Assembly (NCBI GenBank): GCA_023159155.1
Contig: JAJNNX010000060.1
Location: 1 to 64,000, forward strand
Direction: 5' to 3'
Length of the DNA stretch: 64,000 nucleotides
Source: Ustulina deusta
Taxonomy: Eukaryota > Ascomycota > Sordariomycetes > Xylariales > Xylariaceae
Shown here: one piece after another, positions 25,001 through 36,366 of the stretch
How the letters are laid out: every line of letters starts with the position of its first letter
Numbering within the stretch: position 1 is the first letter of the stretch
Notes under the pieces: model-generated
What the model was told of the DNA's origin: nothing
Databases searched by the model: none
The model's input: only the letters and a program-made list of their open reading frames with translations
Translations under genes and position numbers: made by a program

Positions 25001-27644
25001 TAGTTATTTTTAAGCTTTATAATTATATTTATATATTTATTTATTATACTAATAAAATTACTACTTTTTAAATTAACTATTAAAAAAAAAAACTATTTAC
25101 ATATATAAAACTATTAATATATAAAATATTTATTTTAATTTTTTTTAAGTTTAGCTAACTAATATAAATAAAAATAAATATTTTATATAATATAATAATA
25201 AAAATTATTTAGTGATAATAAAAAAATATAACTTAAAAATTTATAAAATATTTTTTTAAAATAATAATACTAATTAAATAAATTTACTTAATTTAAAACT
25301 ATAAACTTTTAATAATAATATAAACTTTAAAATATTATTATTTAAAGTTTTTTATAATAACTAATTATTAAACTTTATTATATTTTTTAAATAAATAAAT
25401 TATATTAATATAATAAATATATTAAACTAACTTTTTATTAAACTTTAATATTATTTTTTAGTACTAACTAAAACAAAAAAATATAATAATTAATATTTTA
25501 TTAAAAAAAATAATAAAGCTTTTTATAATAAAAACTAAAAAAACTAAAAAAAAAACAATAATATTAATTTTTTTTAATAAAATATGAAATTTTATATTAA
25601 TTATAGATTTTTTATTTAATATTTTTTAAAAAGCTAACTTAATAAACTTAATTAAATAAAAAAACTAGTTATAAAATCTACAAAATAAAAATAAAAAGCT
25701 ATATATATTTAAAATTATTTTAAACAAAAAAATTTCTTTTTGTATAGCTTTAATTTAAAAAACTTATATATTGCAGTAGGGCTAGTGCGCGCGTACAGGA
25801 GACAGGTCCTTAGTTATAGAATAGAACATATTCTTGGAGACCTCGGAAATTACGGGACAAAAGGTATAAAAAACGCGCGTTTTTATTCGAAGCTACAAAA
25901 GACTTCTTTTTTTAGCAGGCATAAATAAACAAATAATTAATATAGAATATTAGATAAGAGTTAGAGATTTGTTTTTATTAATTGATTATTACGTTTTTAT
26001 TTATATTTATGTATTAGATCTTAACCTAATCTGTATAAAGATTTACGAGTTAGAAAATGTAGTCCGATACAAAAAGATTAGGTAGGTTTAGTTAGTTTTA
26101 GTGTGCGATACGCCGATTAGGAGCCCTGCTCTATTTTAATATTTATAATTACTATATATTAAAATTAATATAAAATAATTAAAATATTAAAATAAAAATA
26201 TTATTAGTTTTATTTAAAATATAATTATAAATAATATATATATAATTATTATGATTATAAAAAAAATAAAATATTATAAAATAAAACTATTAGTTTTTTT
26301 TATTTATTATTTATACTAGCTATAATATAATAATATATAATAATAAATAATAAAAATATATTATTTAACTAATAAAATTATAACTTTATTTAATAAAAAA
26401 ATAAATATTATAAAATTATTAGCTATATAATATTATAAAAGTTTATATAAATTTTTTAGTATATTAAATATATAAATATTAAATAATATAAAATTATTTA
26501 TTTTTAAGTTTATAGTAATAATTAATAGTTTTATAAGTATTAAATATTATTTTTAAACTTAAAAAATAATAAAATTAACTAATTAAAAATTAAATTAATA
26601 ATTTTGTTTTAAACTTTATATATAATTTTTTATAATATTTATTAATTAATATATTACTACTAAAAATAATAATAAAAATTAAAACATAAAATTTTCTAAT
26701 AATAAATATTTAAATTAGTTTATTAAACTTAAAACGTTTAAAAAATAATATATAATATAATAACTTTTATATAAAAATAATATAAGTTATAAATTAATAA
26801 TAAAAAACGTTTAATAAATTTTAAACTAAAAAATAAAGTTTTTTAAAAAAAAAAAGGTTTTATAATATAAGTACTAACTATTAAATTAAACTTTTAATTA
26901 GTTAGACTTTTTAAAATTTTTAAAAAATAAAAATTTAGCTATATTTTTGATTTGTTTAATTTTTACAAAATAAAAAACTTGTTTTATATTAACCGATTAT
27001 AAAAAACAAGTAATAATTTTTTATTTTAATCAATCTAGTTATTATTTTTAGCTAAAAATATTAATAATAAAATAAAATTTAAAATTAAACAAATTAAATA
27101 ATTAAAAATATATAAAAAAAATAAAAAACTATAGTATTAAATTATTTAAAAAAACTATAATCCTAATAATACTTAATATATAGCTTAAAATTTTAAAAAT
27201 ATACTAATTAAGCTTAATTAATTCTATAAAACTTATAAAAAAGTTTTTAAACTTTTTATAAAATTATAAAAATAAATATATATAGTAGTAGCTAATAAAT
27301 TTATAAATAATTATAAAAATAATAATAAAACAATATAATATAAAAAAGCTATATAAACTTAGTATTATTAATAATTTTAAATTAAGATTATATTTAAATT
27401 TTTAGTTTTAAAAAAAAATAGTATAATAATTAATATAGTTTTAGCAAAACTTATAAAAACTTTAAACTTATATAGCAATAAAATAAAAAATCTACATATA
27501 AATTAACCTATAATTTTGCAGCTATATATATAAAATCTATATTTATTTATTTTATAAACTTTAATTTTTTTTTTCTTTTTTTTCTTTTTTAGCTTAGAGT
27601 CTTTGTCTATAGTATTAATAAACTAGCTATAGAAGCTTTACTTG
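22070..27644 (-). mobile_element. RIP-degraded LTR retrotransposon, copy 3 (inverted)
   Basis: Reverse complement of copies 1 and 2. LTRs are at about 22,070-22,280 and 27,426-27,644. The tetramer attg flanks both ends (22,066-22,069 and 27,645-27,648), a plausible target duplication. It is interrupted by the TIR element at 25,773-26,130. Orientation is opposite to copies 1 and 2, so this block contains long inverted repeats of more than 4 kb. No open frame remains. Confidence 0.75.
25773..26130 (+). mobile_element. MITE-like TIR element, copy 2 (less mutated)
   Basis: It starts gcagtagggctagtgcgcgc and ends gattaggagccctgct, giving inverted termini around AGGGCT/AGCCCT. It is 358 bp and matches 1,134-1,490 on the other strand. 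G+C-rich patches (gcgcgcgt, acctcggaaattacggg) survive, so it escaped most RIP. It lies inside retrotransposon copy 3 at a different site from copy 1, so it moved independently. Its start shares gcag(c/t)agggct with the terminal repeats of the 8,609-12,684 insertion. Confidence 0.75.
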
Positions 27645-28228
27645 ATTGATAATAATAATAACTAATCTATTATAATTAATCTAATAATTTTTTTTTTAAA
27701 TATTAATTATTTTATTAGTTATAACTTAAAATAAAAAAACTAAAAACTACTATTATAAATATTTTATATTATAAAATAATAGTTTTTAAAAGATCTAAAT
27801 TAAAAAAAAATTATAGCTTTTTTAGTTCTTTTAACTTATTTAAAAAAAAATTTTTAATTTAATTAAACAGGCCGTTATAAATCTGATCTAATATGTTATT
27901 AGCTTATATTTTTTATTAGGTATAATAATATAATAGCTAGCTATTTATAGCTTAGTAAAAAAGTTTCCAGGCTTATAACCTAGTAAAATAATTAGTATAT
28001 AAGTGTTACATTCAGCTTAACTATGTTATAACAGAAGATAAAAAGACCTTAATATATACACAAACAGTGCTAACCATGCCCTTCATGCCCTTGATCTTGT
28101 ACAGTACATGAAGTGACTCCTTGACGTAGTTCACTTTCAACAGCACTGAAGGACTCACTCTTGACGACGGACTTCGATGAGCACACGCTATTAACACCAA
28201 CACTCGCATCCCGTTTCTCACTAATACC
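27645..28228. other. edge of the A+T block and sulfatase upstream region
   Basis: A+T-rich DNA ends abruptly near 28,015. At 27,969-27,980 aggcttataacc is followed by tagtaaaataattag. The same arrangement occurs at 48,794-48,820, where it is the primer-binding-site/LTR junction of the copia element, so a fragment of a related element probably ends here. From 28,015 the sequence has ordinary composition and should hold the sulfatase promoter. I see no clear TATA box. Confidence 0.45.
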
Positions 28229-29770
28229 ATGGCGAGACAGAGGCCAAACATACTCTTCATTATGGCCGATGACCATGCCTCCAAAGCCATAAGCTGCTAC
28301 GGAGCAGGCATCAATCATACGCCTAATATCGACCGTCTTGCGACGGAAGGTATGCGATTCAATCACTGCTATGTCACAAATTCGATCTGCACCCCATCAC
28401 GTGCCGCGATCCTAACAGGGACTCACAATCACGTCAACGGTGTCATGACGCTGAACGATAGCATTAACAAATACATCCCCAATGTTGCAAAGCATCTAAG
28501 AACAGGCGGATACCGAACCGCCATGGTTGGTAAATGGCATCTGGGGGAGGGCCGTGCTCACGAGCCCAGCGGTTTTGACTATTGGTCTGTTCTCCCTGGC
28601 CAAGGCGATTACTGGGACCCGACATTTATTGAGGTGAAAGGCGAGAAGGTTGAAGCTGGGTACGTAACTGATATCATCACGGATAAGTGCCTCGACTGGA
28701 TGACGGAGACAAGTACGAGTAATAAGCCATTCTTCATCATGTGCCATCACAAGGCGCCGCATCGATCGTGGGAATGTGACGATAAGCACAAGGAGTTGTA
28801 TAAGGACCCGATCCGTGTTCCAGAGACGTATGATGACGATTACAAGAACCGCGCAAAGGCTGCCAAGATAGCCAAGATGAGGGTAGCAGAGGATCTTACG
28901 TACCAAGACCTAGGCCTCGTGCAGCCAGACGGCGGAGACAGCATCGGCGAGCGAGTTGTACAGGAAGCTGGCTCTGCTCAGCGCAAGATACCGACTAACG
29001 CAACAAAGTTGATCGACAAGGAAGACGGCACGGTATTCACCTTCACCAACGCCGACGACCTTGCCCAGTTCAAGTTCCAGCGGTACATGCAGCGCTACCT
29101 TCGGGTTATCCAATCCGTCGACGACAATGTCGGTCGCATGCTCGAATATCTAGAACGGAATGGGTTAGCCGAGAACACGATCGTCATTTACACATCAGAC
29201 CAAGGTTTCTTCCTCGGAGAGCACGGTTGGTTCGACAAGCGCTTCATGTACGAGGAGTCGTTCCAGATGCCTTTTCTCATCCGGTACCCTGCCGCGATCC
29301 AGGCAGGAACGATATGCGACGATATCATCTGCAACGTGGATTTTGCGCCGACGTTTCTGGACTACGCCCAGTTACCGGTGCCAAGTTACATGCAGGGAGA
29401 ATCCTTCCGGGCGCTATTGAACGGGAAGACGCCGCAGGACTGGCAGCAGATCGCATATCATCGATATTGGATGCACAATGACATTATTCATCACGCTTAT
29501 GCTCACTACGGCGTCCGGGACCAGCGCTACAAGCTGATATACTGGTATAATGACGACATGGGCATCAAAGGTGCCCGGCCGGGAGGCGAAGAACATCGCG
29601 AATGGGAGTTATTCGACTGTCAGAAGGATCCGCTCGAACTGTTTAACGTCTATAATGACCCGGGGTACAGGAATGTCGTAGAGCATATGACGAAGTTATT
29701 GGAGCTGAAGATGATGCAGATTGGCGACACGCCAGTGCATCCGACTGCCGGGATGGAAAGTAAGCTGTAG
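28229..29770 (+). CDS. sulfatase (formylglycine-dependent)
   Basis: Predicted to hydrolyse sulfate esters; the substrate (aryl, choline or glycan sulfate) cannot be fixed from sequence. The protein is 513 residues from one uninterrupted exon. The metal-binding pair D14-D15 sits in NILFIMADD. C54-T-P-S-R58 is the canonical C-x-P-S-R motif whose Cys becomes formylglycine. K102 and H104 lie in VGKWHLG, H174-K175 in the central HHK motif, and D324-Q325 with H332 in the IYTSDQGFFLGEHG block. The last 100 or so residues look like the DUF4976 C-terminal extension of bacterial-type sulfatases. There is no obvious signal peptide, so it may be cytosolic. The start is the first ATG and gives the N-terminus usual for the family. 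It is intronless and bacterial in style beside a transposon block, so horizontal acquisition is possible but untested. Confidence 0.93.
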   Translation: MARQRPNILFIMADDHASKAISCYGAGINHTPNIDRLATEGMRFNHCYVTNSICTPSRAAILTGTHNHVNGVMTLNDSINKYIPNVAKHLRTGGYRTAMVGKWHLGEGRAHEPSGFDYWSVLPGQGDYWDPTFIEVKGEKVEAGYVTDIITDKCLDWMTETSTSNKPFFIMCHHKAPHRSWECDDKHKELYKDPIRVPETYDDDYKNRAKAAKIAKMRVAEDLTYQDLGLVQPDGGDSIGERVVQEAGSAQRKIPTNATKLIDKEDGTVFTFTNADDLAQFKFQRYMQRYLRVIQSVDDNVGRMLEYLERNGLAENTIVIYTSDQGFFLGEHGWFDKRFMYEESFQMPFLIRYPAAIQAGTICDDIICNVDFAPTFLDYAQLPVPSYMQGESFRALLNGKTPQDWQQIAYHRYWMHNDIIHHAYAHYGVRDQRYKLIYWYNDDMGIKGARPGGEEHREWELFDCQKDPLELFNVYNDPGYRNVVEHMTKLLELKMMQIGDTPVHPTAGMESKL

Positions 29771-30267
29771 ATAGGGCCTAGAGGGTTAAAGAGGTATTAT
29801 ATTTGCCGCACCGGATTCTACGCAAAGCTGAACGATCCCTCTCCAGGTCATTGTGAAGACTTTCCTAAACGCGATGTTCTAAAATTCATGCTATCCTAGG
29901 TACTTTCAATTATAAGGTCAAACACCAGACAGCAGCGTTTCAGGCCTTCCAAGACCACATTCAATTCCCCTTTCCTCTTCTCCAACTCTCCGCATTAAGC
30001 CCCTCCTACATCCCGAACCCTAATTAGGTCCCATCAATTTGCGGGGTGTTTGAACAGTGGACCTGAACTGACGCCACTTTTTGTGTACGCGTAGAGGAAA
30101 TACCTACGTTCATATACAGCAGGTTAGTGGATTATCCTGGAGTCTAGGCTTTTAAATCGAGCCCGGTTAAGGTGATAATCTCAGTATCGAAACGTCTCAG
30201 ATAATGACAACTGAATGAGTGGATTTATTCTGTCTGGGTTTCTGGAAAACCGTGGTACTTGTGATAA
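29771..30267. promoter_or_regulatory. intergenic, presumed regulator promoter
   Basis: About 500 bp of balanced sequence between the sulfatase stop and the next start, containing pyrimidine-rich stretches (cccctttcctcttctcc at about 29,967) typical of fungal promoters. No specific element is recognised. Confidence 0.4.
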
Positions 30268-32135
30268 ATGGATCCTTTTCTGGGCTCATTTCAGACCGGC
30301 GTCGCACCCGATCATCGGGTCTGCAATGCCTGTAGATGGCGCAAGGTAAGAAACATATACCTACTGTATCCGTAAGTTCTCATTGGGCTGCGCTAACTAA
30401 TGACGACTAGGTGCGCTGTACCGCTGTGGGCAAAGAGACCGCTTGTAATAGTTGCGAGAGACTTGGTCTAGCTTGTTCCCTTATTGGCCGCGAAGACGAG
30501 GGCAACGGGAATGTCCGTGGCCTTCTGAGCCCCCCTCCTCCCCAGCTCGGACGACCGCGTCGGCTCAGGGGTGTGAGAGCTTGCATTGCCTGTCGACGCA
30601 AGAAAGCGCGCTGTACAGGCACTTCTCCATGCTCCAGCTGTCAGCGCCATGATCGGTTGTGTGAATATTCCGAGTCTGGACGGCCGAAGCAGGTGACATC
30701 ACCCCAGAGCGCCTCAATCGAGGGCGACGAAGACGCCGAGATTCTCAGACACCTCGTCGGCCTTGTCGACATCTATTTTGATGTGATCTACCCGCTGCCA
30801 TCGCACGCTTTTCTACACCCTGCGAGCACAAAGGAGAGATGCCGTACTGGCAAAGTCGACCAGGCCTTGGCGCGTGCCATCTGCGCGCTAGCTACGTGGC
30901 ATTCGCACCCAGATCAGCATTCTCGAGCCCGGGCCGAGTCCTGGAGCAAGATGGCCGAACATAGAATTCTACATCATCTAGAATTACCAACCATCTCCAG
31001 GCTTCAAGCGCTTTTACTCACCATTAGTTACCAGATGCAGGTCGGGTCATTCCAGCGCGCTTTCATGCTCATGGCTACAGCGGCGCGGTACGCAGCAGCC
31101 ATGCGCCTGAATCATGAACGCCCAGATCTTGACCCTGTCACGCAGGAAGTACGACGACGGATCGTCTGGTCACTCAAAATTGTCGAACGATATTTCTCGG
31201 TCGGACTACCTGAGTTTGAAGCTTTCCCGATCGAGACTATCTATCTTCACTTTCCCTGTGCCGAGACCGAGTTTAGCTGCGACAACCTTGGCGGGGACAA
31301 TGGTGCATATTCTTTGTTTGCACGGTTGGAACTAATCCGGCGTGATATAATGAAATTGACTAGAGCCGTTGCGCTGTGTCAGCAGCCTTATGGTCCTTTA
31401 ACAAGACTAATCGCTGATCTGAAGGGGGACTTGGACAAGATTGGGCCGCGTCTATTCTCCAACACTGGCCGCACGCCAGTATCTAGTTCGATAGATGGAG
31501 ATGCAAGCAATTTGTCGATACGGCAAGTCTTCGCGCGCATCTCTTTCCATCAGGCTAATTGCGATCTATATCGGATACTTCTGCAAGGTTACCCTGAAGC
31601 AGCTCCGCGCATCGTCTTGAGCGCAGTAGACGAAGCATACATAGAAGTGGCGCAGAATGAATGCCTGGAACACGCCTCCGCCATCGTCCAGACCTTGACA
31701 AACCTAAATCAAAATAGTAAGAGTCCACTATTGCTCGAGTTCGATACTGCTATCTGCACTTATCACGCGGTAAGGCTGATTCTGTTCATCGCTCGATCTG
31801 GACGAGGCGCGAACAGGCTGGCGCCAGAATTCGCAGCTAGCCGAGCTGATCTCTGTCTTGTTGCCATGAGGCGGTTCTTTTCCCACTCAGTATTAGTACA
31901 GCCAATTATCGACGACATGGAACGTTTGCGAAAGGGATTCGTCCCCCAAGAAGCCGTTGTGGGCGGTTTGACGTCCCCGCCGGAGTTCCAGGAAGGGCGT
32001 AGAAAGATGGAGCAGGAGCTCTCTGAAGCTGCTAAAGCGAGGCAAAGATTGGCAGTCCATAGTCTGTTGAGGCGGGCTGATTTTACAGACGAGGGCGAAG
32101 GAGACCTATATTCGCCTACGCCCCCCGAGCAATGA
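30268..32135 (+). CDS. fungal transcription factor with two tandem Zn2Cys6 clusters
   Basis: Two exons: 30,268-30,345 and 30,411-32,135. The 65-bp intron is gtaag...gactag with ctaac at 30,393. The product is 600 aa. The splice joins the first cluster: C19, C22, C29, C38, C41 and C48 (CX2CX6CX8CX2CX6C). A second complete cluster follows after a Pro/Arg-rich linker: C84, C87, C94, C100, C103 and C110 (CX2CX6CX5CX2CX6C, with RRKKAR between Cys 2 and 3). From about residue 130 comes a fungal-specific transcription factor middle-homology region, including a WSKMAEHRILHHL-like helix and a QEVRRRIVWSLKIVERYFS segment. It should be a nuclear, DNA-binding regulator. It lies between the sulfatase and the GH3 gene, so local control of those genes is a reasonable guess. 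Most family members have one cluster, so the doubling is unusual. Confidence 0.9.
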
Positions 32136-32399
32136 CTACTGCCTGGCAAGGCAGGTAGTTTCCTTACAAATTGAGGCCAAAATTGATCGACATCACGTCA
32201 TAGGGCCAGTGGTGAATGCATTGGGCCCGAATTCCCACAGCAATTCGTGCGTGGGCCTTCTTTTCTGACGATTGATAAATTTACGACTCTCATTATGTAC
32301 TAATGACACATTTATAATTTCGTCCACTTACTTGTGAACGATCCCGTTCCTAGGATTTCGCCCATGGTTTGACTTTGCCTCGGTCTTGGGAGGATATTT
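32136..32399. other. convergent intergenic region
   Basis: The 264 bp between the stops of the regulator (+) and the GH3 gene (-). A short inverted repeat just after the regulator stop (ctgcctggcaaggcaggtag, 32,139-32,158) could fold as a hairpin. Otherwise nothing stands out. Confidence 0.5.
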
Positions 32400-34829
32400 T
32401 CATGCCAGAGTTATGTTTAAAGCAAGCAGGTCCTCCGCTCTGGAGCTGCTACCAACCCAGAAGTTGTACAGTCCTTTTTCAACATGCCACTCGGCATCGA
32501 TGAAGTAGCCGAGTTCACGTATTGGAACCGCTAGAGACACTTGCTTTGACTCGCCAGGGGCAAGCTCTATCTTAGCGAAGCGAATCAGCTTCATTACTGG
32601 AAACTCAATTTCGGAGATAGCGGGGCGATAGTACAGCTGAACTACCTCTTTGCCGCTCATGTCGCCTGTATTAGCGACCGTGACTGTTGCTGCCACTGTG
32701 GTGTTGTCGTGCTTCGCTACTGTCGGCGCGGAGAACTCGAATGTCGTGTAACTCAGACCAAAGCCAAAGCGAAGCGGTGAGTATCTTGTCAGTTGCGGCC
32801 AGAACCAGTCGAAACGTCCAGTTCCTGAAAAGCCACCCTGCTCGTCCGACGGGAAGTAGTCGTAGGCCACGGGGAACGCCCCTTGCGCCTCAGGGAATGT
32901 CATGGTCAGCTTCCCACTAGGGTTCACGTCCCCGAATAATATCTCTGCCAGGGAATCACCGGTGAATTCACCATGGATCAGGGTGGTCAGAATCGCTCGC
33001 GAACGCTTGCTCGAGTCGTTCAGGAGGAAGGTCTGGGCACCGCTCAAGACCAGCACTGTTGGCACCCCCGTTTCCAGTACTGCGTCAAGGAGCTGCTGTT
33101 GCATGCCAGGGAAGCTAAGATCTGGGTGACTGAAGCCCTCGCCATCTGTCCGATTGACAGAAGCGGCGCTCGTATCTTGCGCACCCCATCCAGACCCGAC
33201 TACGACGATAGCAACACCGGCCTCCTCGGCGGCGGAAACGGCGCTGGAGATCCCAGATGTGTCTTTGGAAGTGCTGAAGACCTCGACACCGGCTACGTAC
33301 CGAACATTGTCGGTGCCGAGCCTCCGTTCTAAACTGCTGCGATTGGTCCCGCCGTACTTATCTTCTGAGGCGTTGTTCGCAGAATACGAACCGCTATTGA
33401 GCACATCTGCATAGGGCCCGAGAACAGCAATGCGTGCGGTGTTTGCCTGCAAGGGAAGAGTTCCATCGTTCTGTAGAAGGACTATAGACTCACGGGACAC
33501 ATTTCGGTTAATCTCGAGATGCCGATCCGACCTCAGGGTCTCATTTAATTCATTAACTGATGGCAGGGGAAGGTCAAACGTCCCAGTTGCGAACTTGATC
33601 TCAAGAAAAGCTCTTACGGCCTCATTGATCATATACGCGACGTCGGCGTCGTCCACGGAGTTAATTAGAGTAGGGAAGGCTGCAGTTCCGACTGGGTTGA
33701 GCTCGTGCTGGAGTCCTGCACGCAGAGCTTTGAGGCCCGCATCGGCGGTTGACTTTGCGACCCTAGATTGTGTGTATAGATGTGGGATAGCGATCGCATC
33801 CGACATTATCAAGCCTTTGAACCCCATTATACCTCGCAATATCTTCCGCAGCATGTACTTGTTCGCTGACATTGGGACCTGGTCCACGGTCGCATATGAG
33901 ACCATTAAAGATAGAGGGTTAGCATCCTGGAATGCTCTGATATATGGAGCACCGAGTTCGTTAAAAATATGATTTAGACCCCCAGATATGCTCGCTGTGT
34001 TAACACCGCCGCTGCTCTGGCCGAACACGAAATGCTTGATTGTGGTCGCGACTTTAACATAGCCTCTCTCGTCTTTTTGTTGCATTGCTTTAATGTAGTG
34101 AGTGGCGAATTCGCCGACATGATATGAGTCCTCCCCGTACCTATTTATCTTCTAAGCAGCTTGTTCTCTATGCAGCTCGATTGCGATTAGGGAACTAACA
34201 TCTCGCCATTTCGGCCATTTCTAGGATCGCGAGCCAAATCGACCTCGGGAGAAAGCACCCATTTGACGCCTAACGCAAGGTTCTCGTCTCTAATAGCAGC
34301 AACAGCTTTCTGGTAGAGAGGGATGTTCCAAGTTGCGCCCATGGCACAAGTACCCGGGAACAGGGTACCGCCAGCAGGGTAGATACCGTTTACAGAGTCC
34401 GTTACGGTAATGAAGGGGATACCAAGACGGGTATTTTTAATCTGCGCCGTTCGGACTTGATTTGCTAATGTCAACACCTCCGATGCATGGTTGAGCTGTG
34501 ATCCAAAGCCTACACGTGAAATTAGTTATTGGAGTCTCGTAGGGCCTTTTTACATGGGCCGCAATAAAGCATTGTTTCATACCAATCTGGCCGTCCTGGG
34601 TTTCTAGCGTGATAGCCAAAGCCGTTTCATTGAACGATGGCTTGCCATTCACCCTATCAAACAATCGCCGTGCACCGCCGAGCTGACCGATCTTCTCCTC
34701 CCACGTCATTAACTTGAGCAGGTCCTCGGCACGCTCCTCGGGAGTGTAAGAAGGATTCAAGTATGGATGTTTGCTGTCGTGCTGTGCTACGGCAAGTGCG
34801 ATGTAGAGCAACAAGTGCAATCCAACCAT
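32400..34829 (-). CDS. secreted glycoside hydrolase family 3 (beta-glucosidase/xylosidase type)
   Basis: Three exons on the minus strand: 34,829-34,583, 34,509-34,200 and 34,140-32,400. The introns are 73 bp (gtatg...gtgtag) and 59 bp (gttagt...aaatag). All phases join to give 765 aa. Residues 1-15 (MVGLHLLLYIALAVA) form a signal peptide, so it is extracellular. The GH3 N-terminal barrel includes SPEVDLARDPRNGR, the K221-H-F motif and the predicted nucleophile D300 in GLIMSDAIAI. The GH3 C-domain follows (GVAIVVVGSGWG), then a fibronectin III-like domain near the end (VANTGDMSGKEVVQLYYRP). Length and layout resemble BglX-type enzymes. It releases terminal sugars from beta-linked oligosaccharides; exact specificity is unknown. 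It is tail-to-tail with the double-zinc-cluster regulator. Confidence 0.9.
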
Positions 34830-36213
34830 GATGGAGACGAGAATAGAATGGATGTTAGCCTAAATAGATATTGAAGCTTGATGCAAGTCCTTACATAGCA
34901 GGTCTACATCCGGGCAGCGCTACTAGTCCATGTTTCATCAATGTTCTAAAACTTCTCGATGCCATTCTTCTCTACATACGAGATGACTATGCCGTTGCCG
35001 TAAAGCTGACTGGTAGACACACCGCTATCGATTCGATTACAAGGTCCATTTTGACGCAGAGTACCGGCAGGAGAATCACAGGCTTTAGTTACTTCGGATA
35101 TCGGTCGGAATACTAGTTAAGGCAGGGCGTCCAGTAACACGTATGAAGTAAATTAAATCGGAATGTGCAACGATTCCAATGGCGTGATTTTACCCCGGAC
35201 TTCGCGACTTCACTTATCCACTTAGATGGATTGGTCTTATGGATTCATTCGGATCTGGAGAAAACCGCACAGCGACGACGCCTAGATAGGGGCGTGACCC
35301 CACGATCTAATTAGGTTCTCCCACTCCCGGCGACTATACCTTTTTGAGCGACCGGACCGACTACCGCAAGTTATCATGACTAAATATAACCCTACCAGGG
35401 AGTAAAGATACTGAGTCGCACAAATACTACAATTCCTCACCTTTCTAACCATCCTTTAAATTATAAAGAAGGTGTAAGTAGTATTGCAATTAATATTAAA
35501 GATTGACAATTTAGACCAAAAGATAGGATGCCCATTCCCTTTTTTTTTTTTTTTTTTTTTTTGAGCTATTGTTCCAACGTGGAGCATCTGGCACAAGCGA
35601 GATCTGACGCGAGATTCACCGACAACGCCGGGTGCATTGGAACCTAAGTAGGCCAGTGATCTGTCCTTGAATCCTTTCAAAATCTGGCAACGACGAAAAA
35701 CTTGAGATCGTGCGAACAGTAGAAGTTGTTCTAATTCGAATCGGGGCGATGCTTGCGGCTTACTTTGCTACATGGATCCGATCCAAGAAAGTCTAACTCA
35801 ACCGCTTAGTGCTGGGATCTATAGCACACTTTAGGGCACTCGGACGTGGGTTAAATAGTACGTATATTAGAGGAGCGTAAGCTTTATTAAGCGCGTCTAT
35901 TAAACTATAGACGCACTTAAAACTGCTTAAACTAAAAACAAAAACTAAACATAAACTCAATAACCAATAATCTAAACAAAACTTTTAACAAGAGAAAGGG
36001 ATAGCAGGCGGGTTGAAAACGTGATAATACTGCCGTAAGAGTGCCCCAAAAATATGATAGAGAAGGTAAATTGTGCGGTAGGTCCACCCTCAGGTCTGTA
36101 GAATCTAAAGTCTTTGCGTTAACTTCAGCTGAACTGATATGTTTAAGAAACTAAACTTTTGCTTGACTTATCTCGAAATCTATGCCCATGCCGCCCGGCA
36201 TTTTGATTCCTTC
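34830..36213. other. intergenic region upstream of GH3 gene
   Basis: Balanced to slightly A+T-rich DNA without a supportable gene. It contains a run of about 22 T at 35,541-35,562 and a perfect 8-bp inverted repeat, gcgtctat / atagacgc, at 35,893-35,914 in a locally A+T-rich patch (35,860-36,000). The first few hundred bases should hold the GH3 promoter. Confidence 0.45.
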
Positions 36214-36366
36214 TTAAGGTTTAGTGAAGAGAATAGTGCAGCTGCCGCACCGCGGAGTTGTTTTATGAGGGCAATTCTCAAGATCTGGGTTCGAACAATT
36301 TGATCCGCTGCTTCGGTATCCGCATTGACAGCAGGCGAAACCGATGGGCTGGTGGAGTGATGACAT
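36214..36366 (-). CDS. small Cys-rich protein, possible zinc ribbon
   Basis: A 50-residue ORF, ATG at 36,366, TAA at 36,214. Cysteines are at 12, 13, 15, 24, 32, 40 and 43. The layout ACCQCG...C...CPH...CGSC resembles very small fungal proteins with a CxCG plus CxH/CxxC zinc-ribbon-like arrangement, typically of unknown function. There is no signal peptide, so it is unlikely to be a secreted effector. It is short and unsupported by neighbours, but cysteine spacing this regular is not expected by chance. Confidence 0.5.
   Translation of the reverse strand: MSSLHQPIGFACCQCGYRSSGSNCSNPDLENCPHKTTPRCGSCTILFTKP

Noticed and set aside
25740..25928. 62-codon open frame at the start of the TIR element
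   Set aside because: It spans the element terminus and its A+T flank, and the other copy of the element has stops in the equivalent frame.
28021..29596. Several minus-strand open frames over the sulfatase
   Set aside because: They mirror the coding strand of a well-supported gene and show no family features.
33154..33972. Plus-strand open frames up to 180 codons inside the GH3 gene
   Set aside because: Antisense shadows of the GH3 coding sequence.
36241..36310. tRNA-like gggttcgaac with partly pairing flanks
   Set aside because: Only about 57 nt between the ends, with no cloverleaf; it is better explained by the Cys-rich ORF on the other strand.
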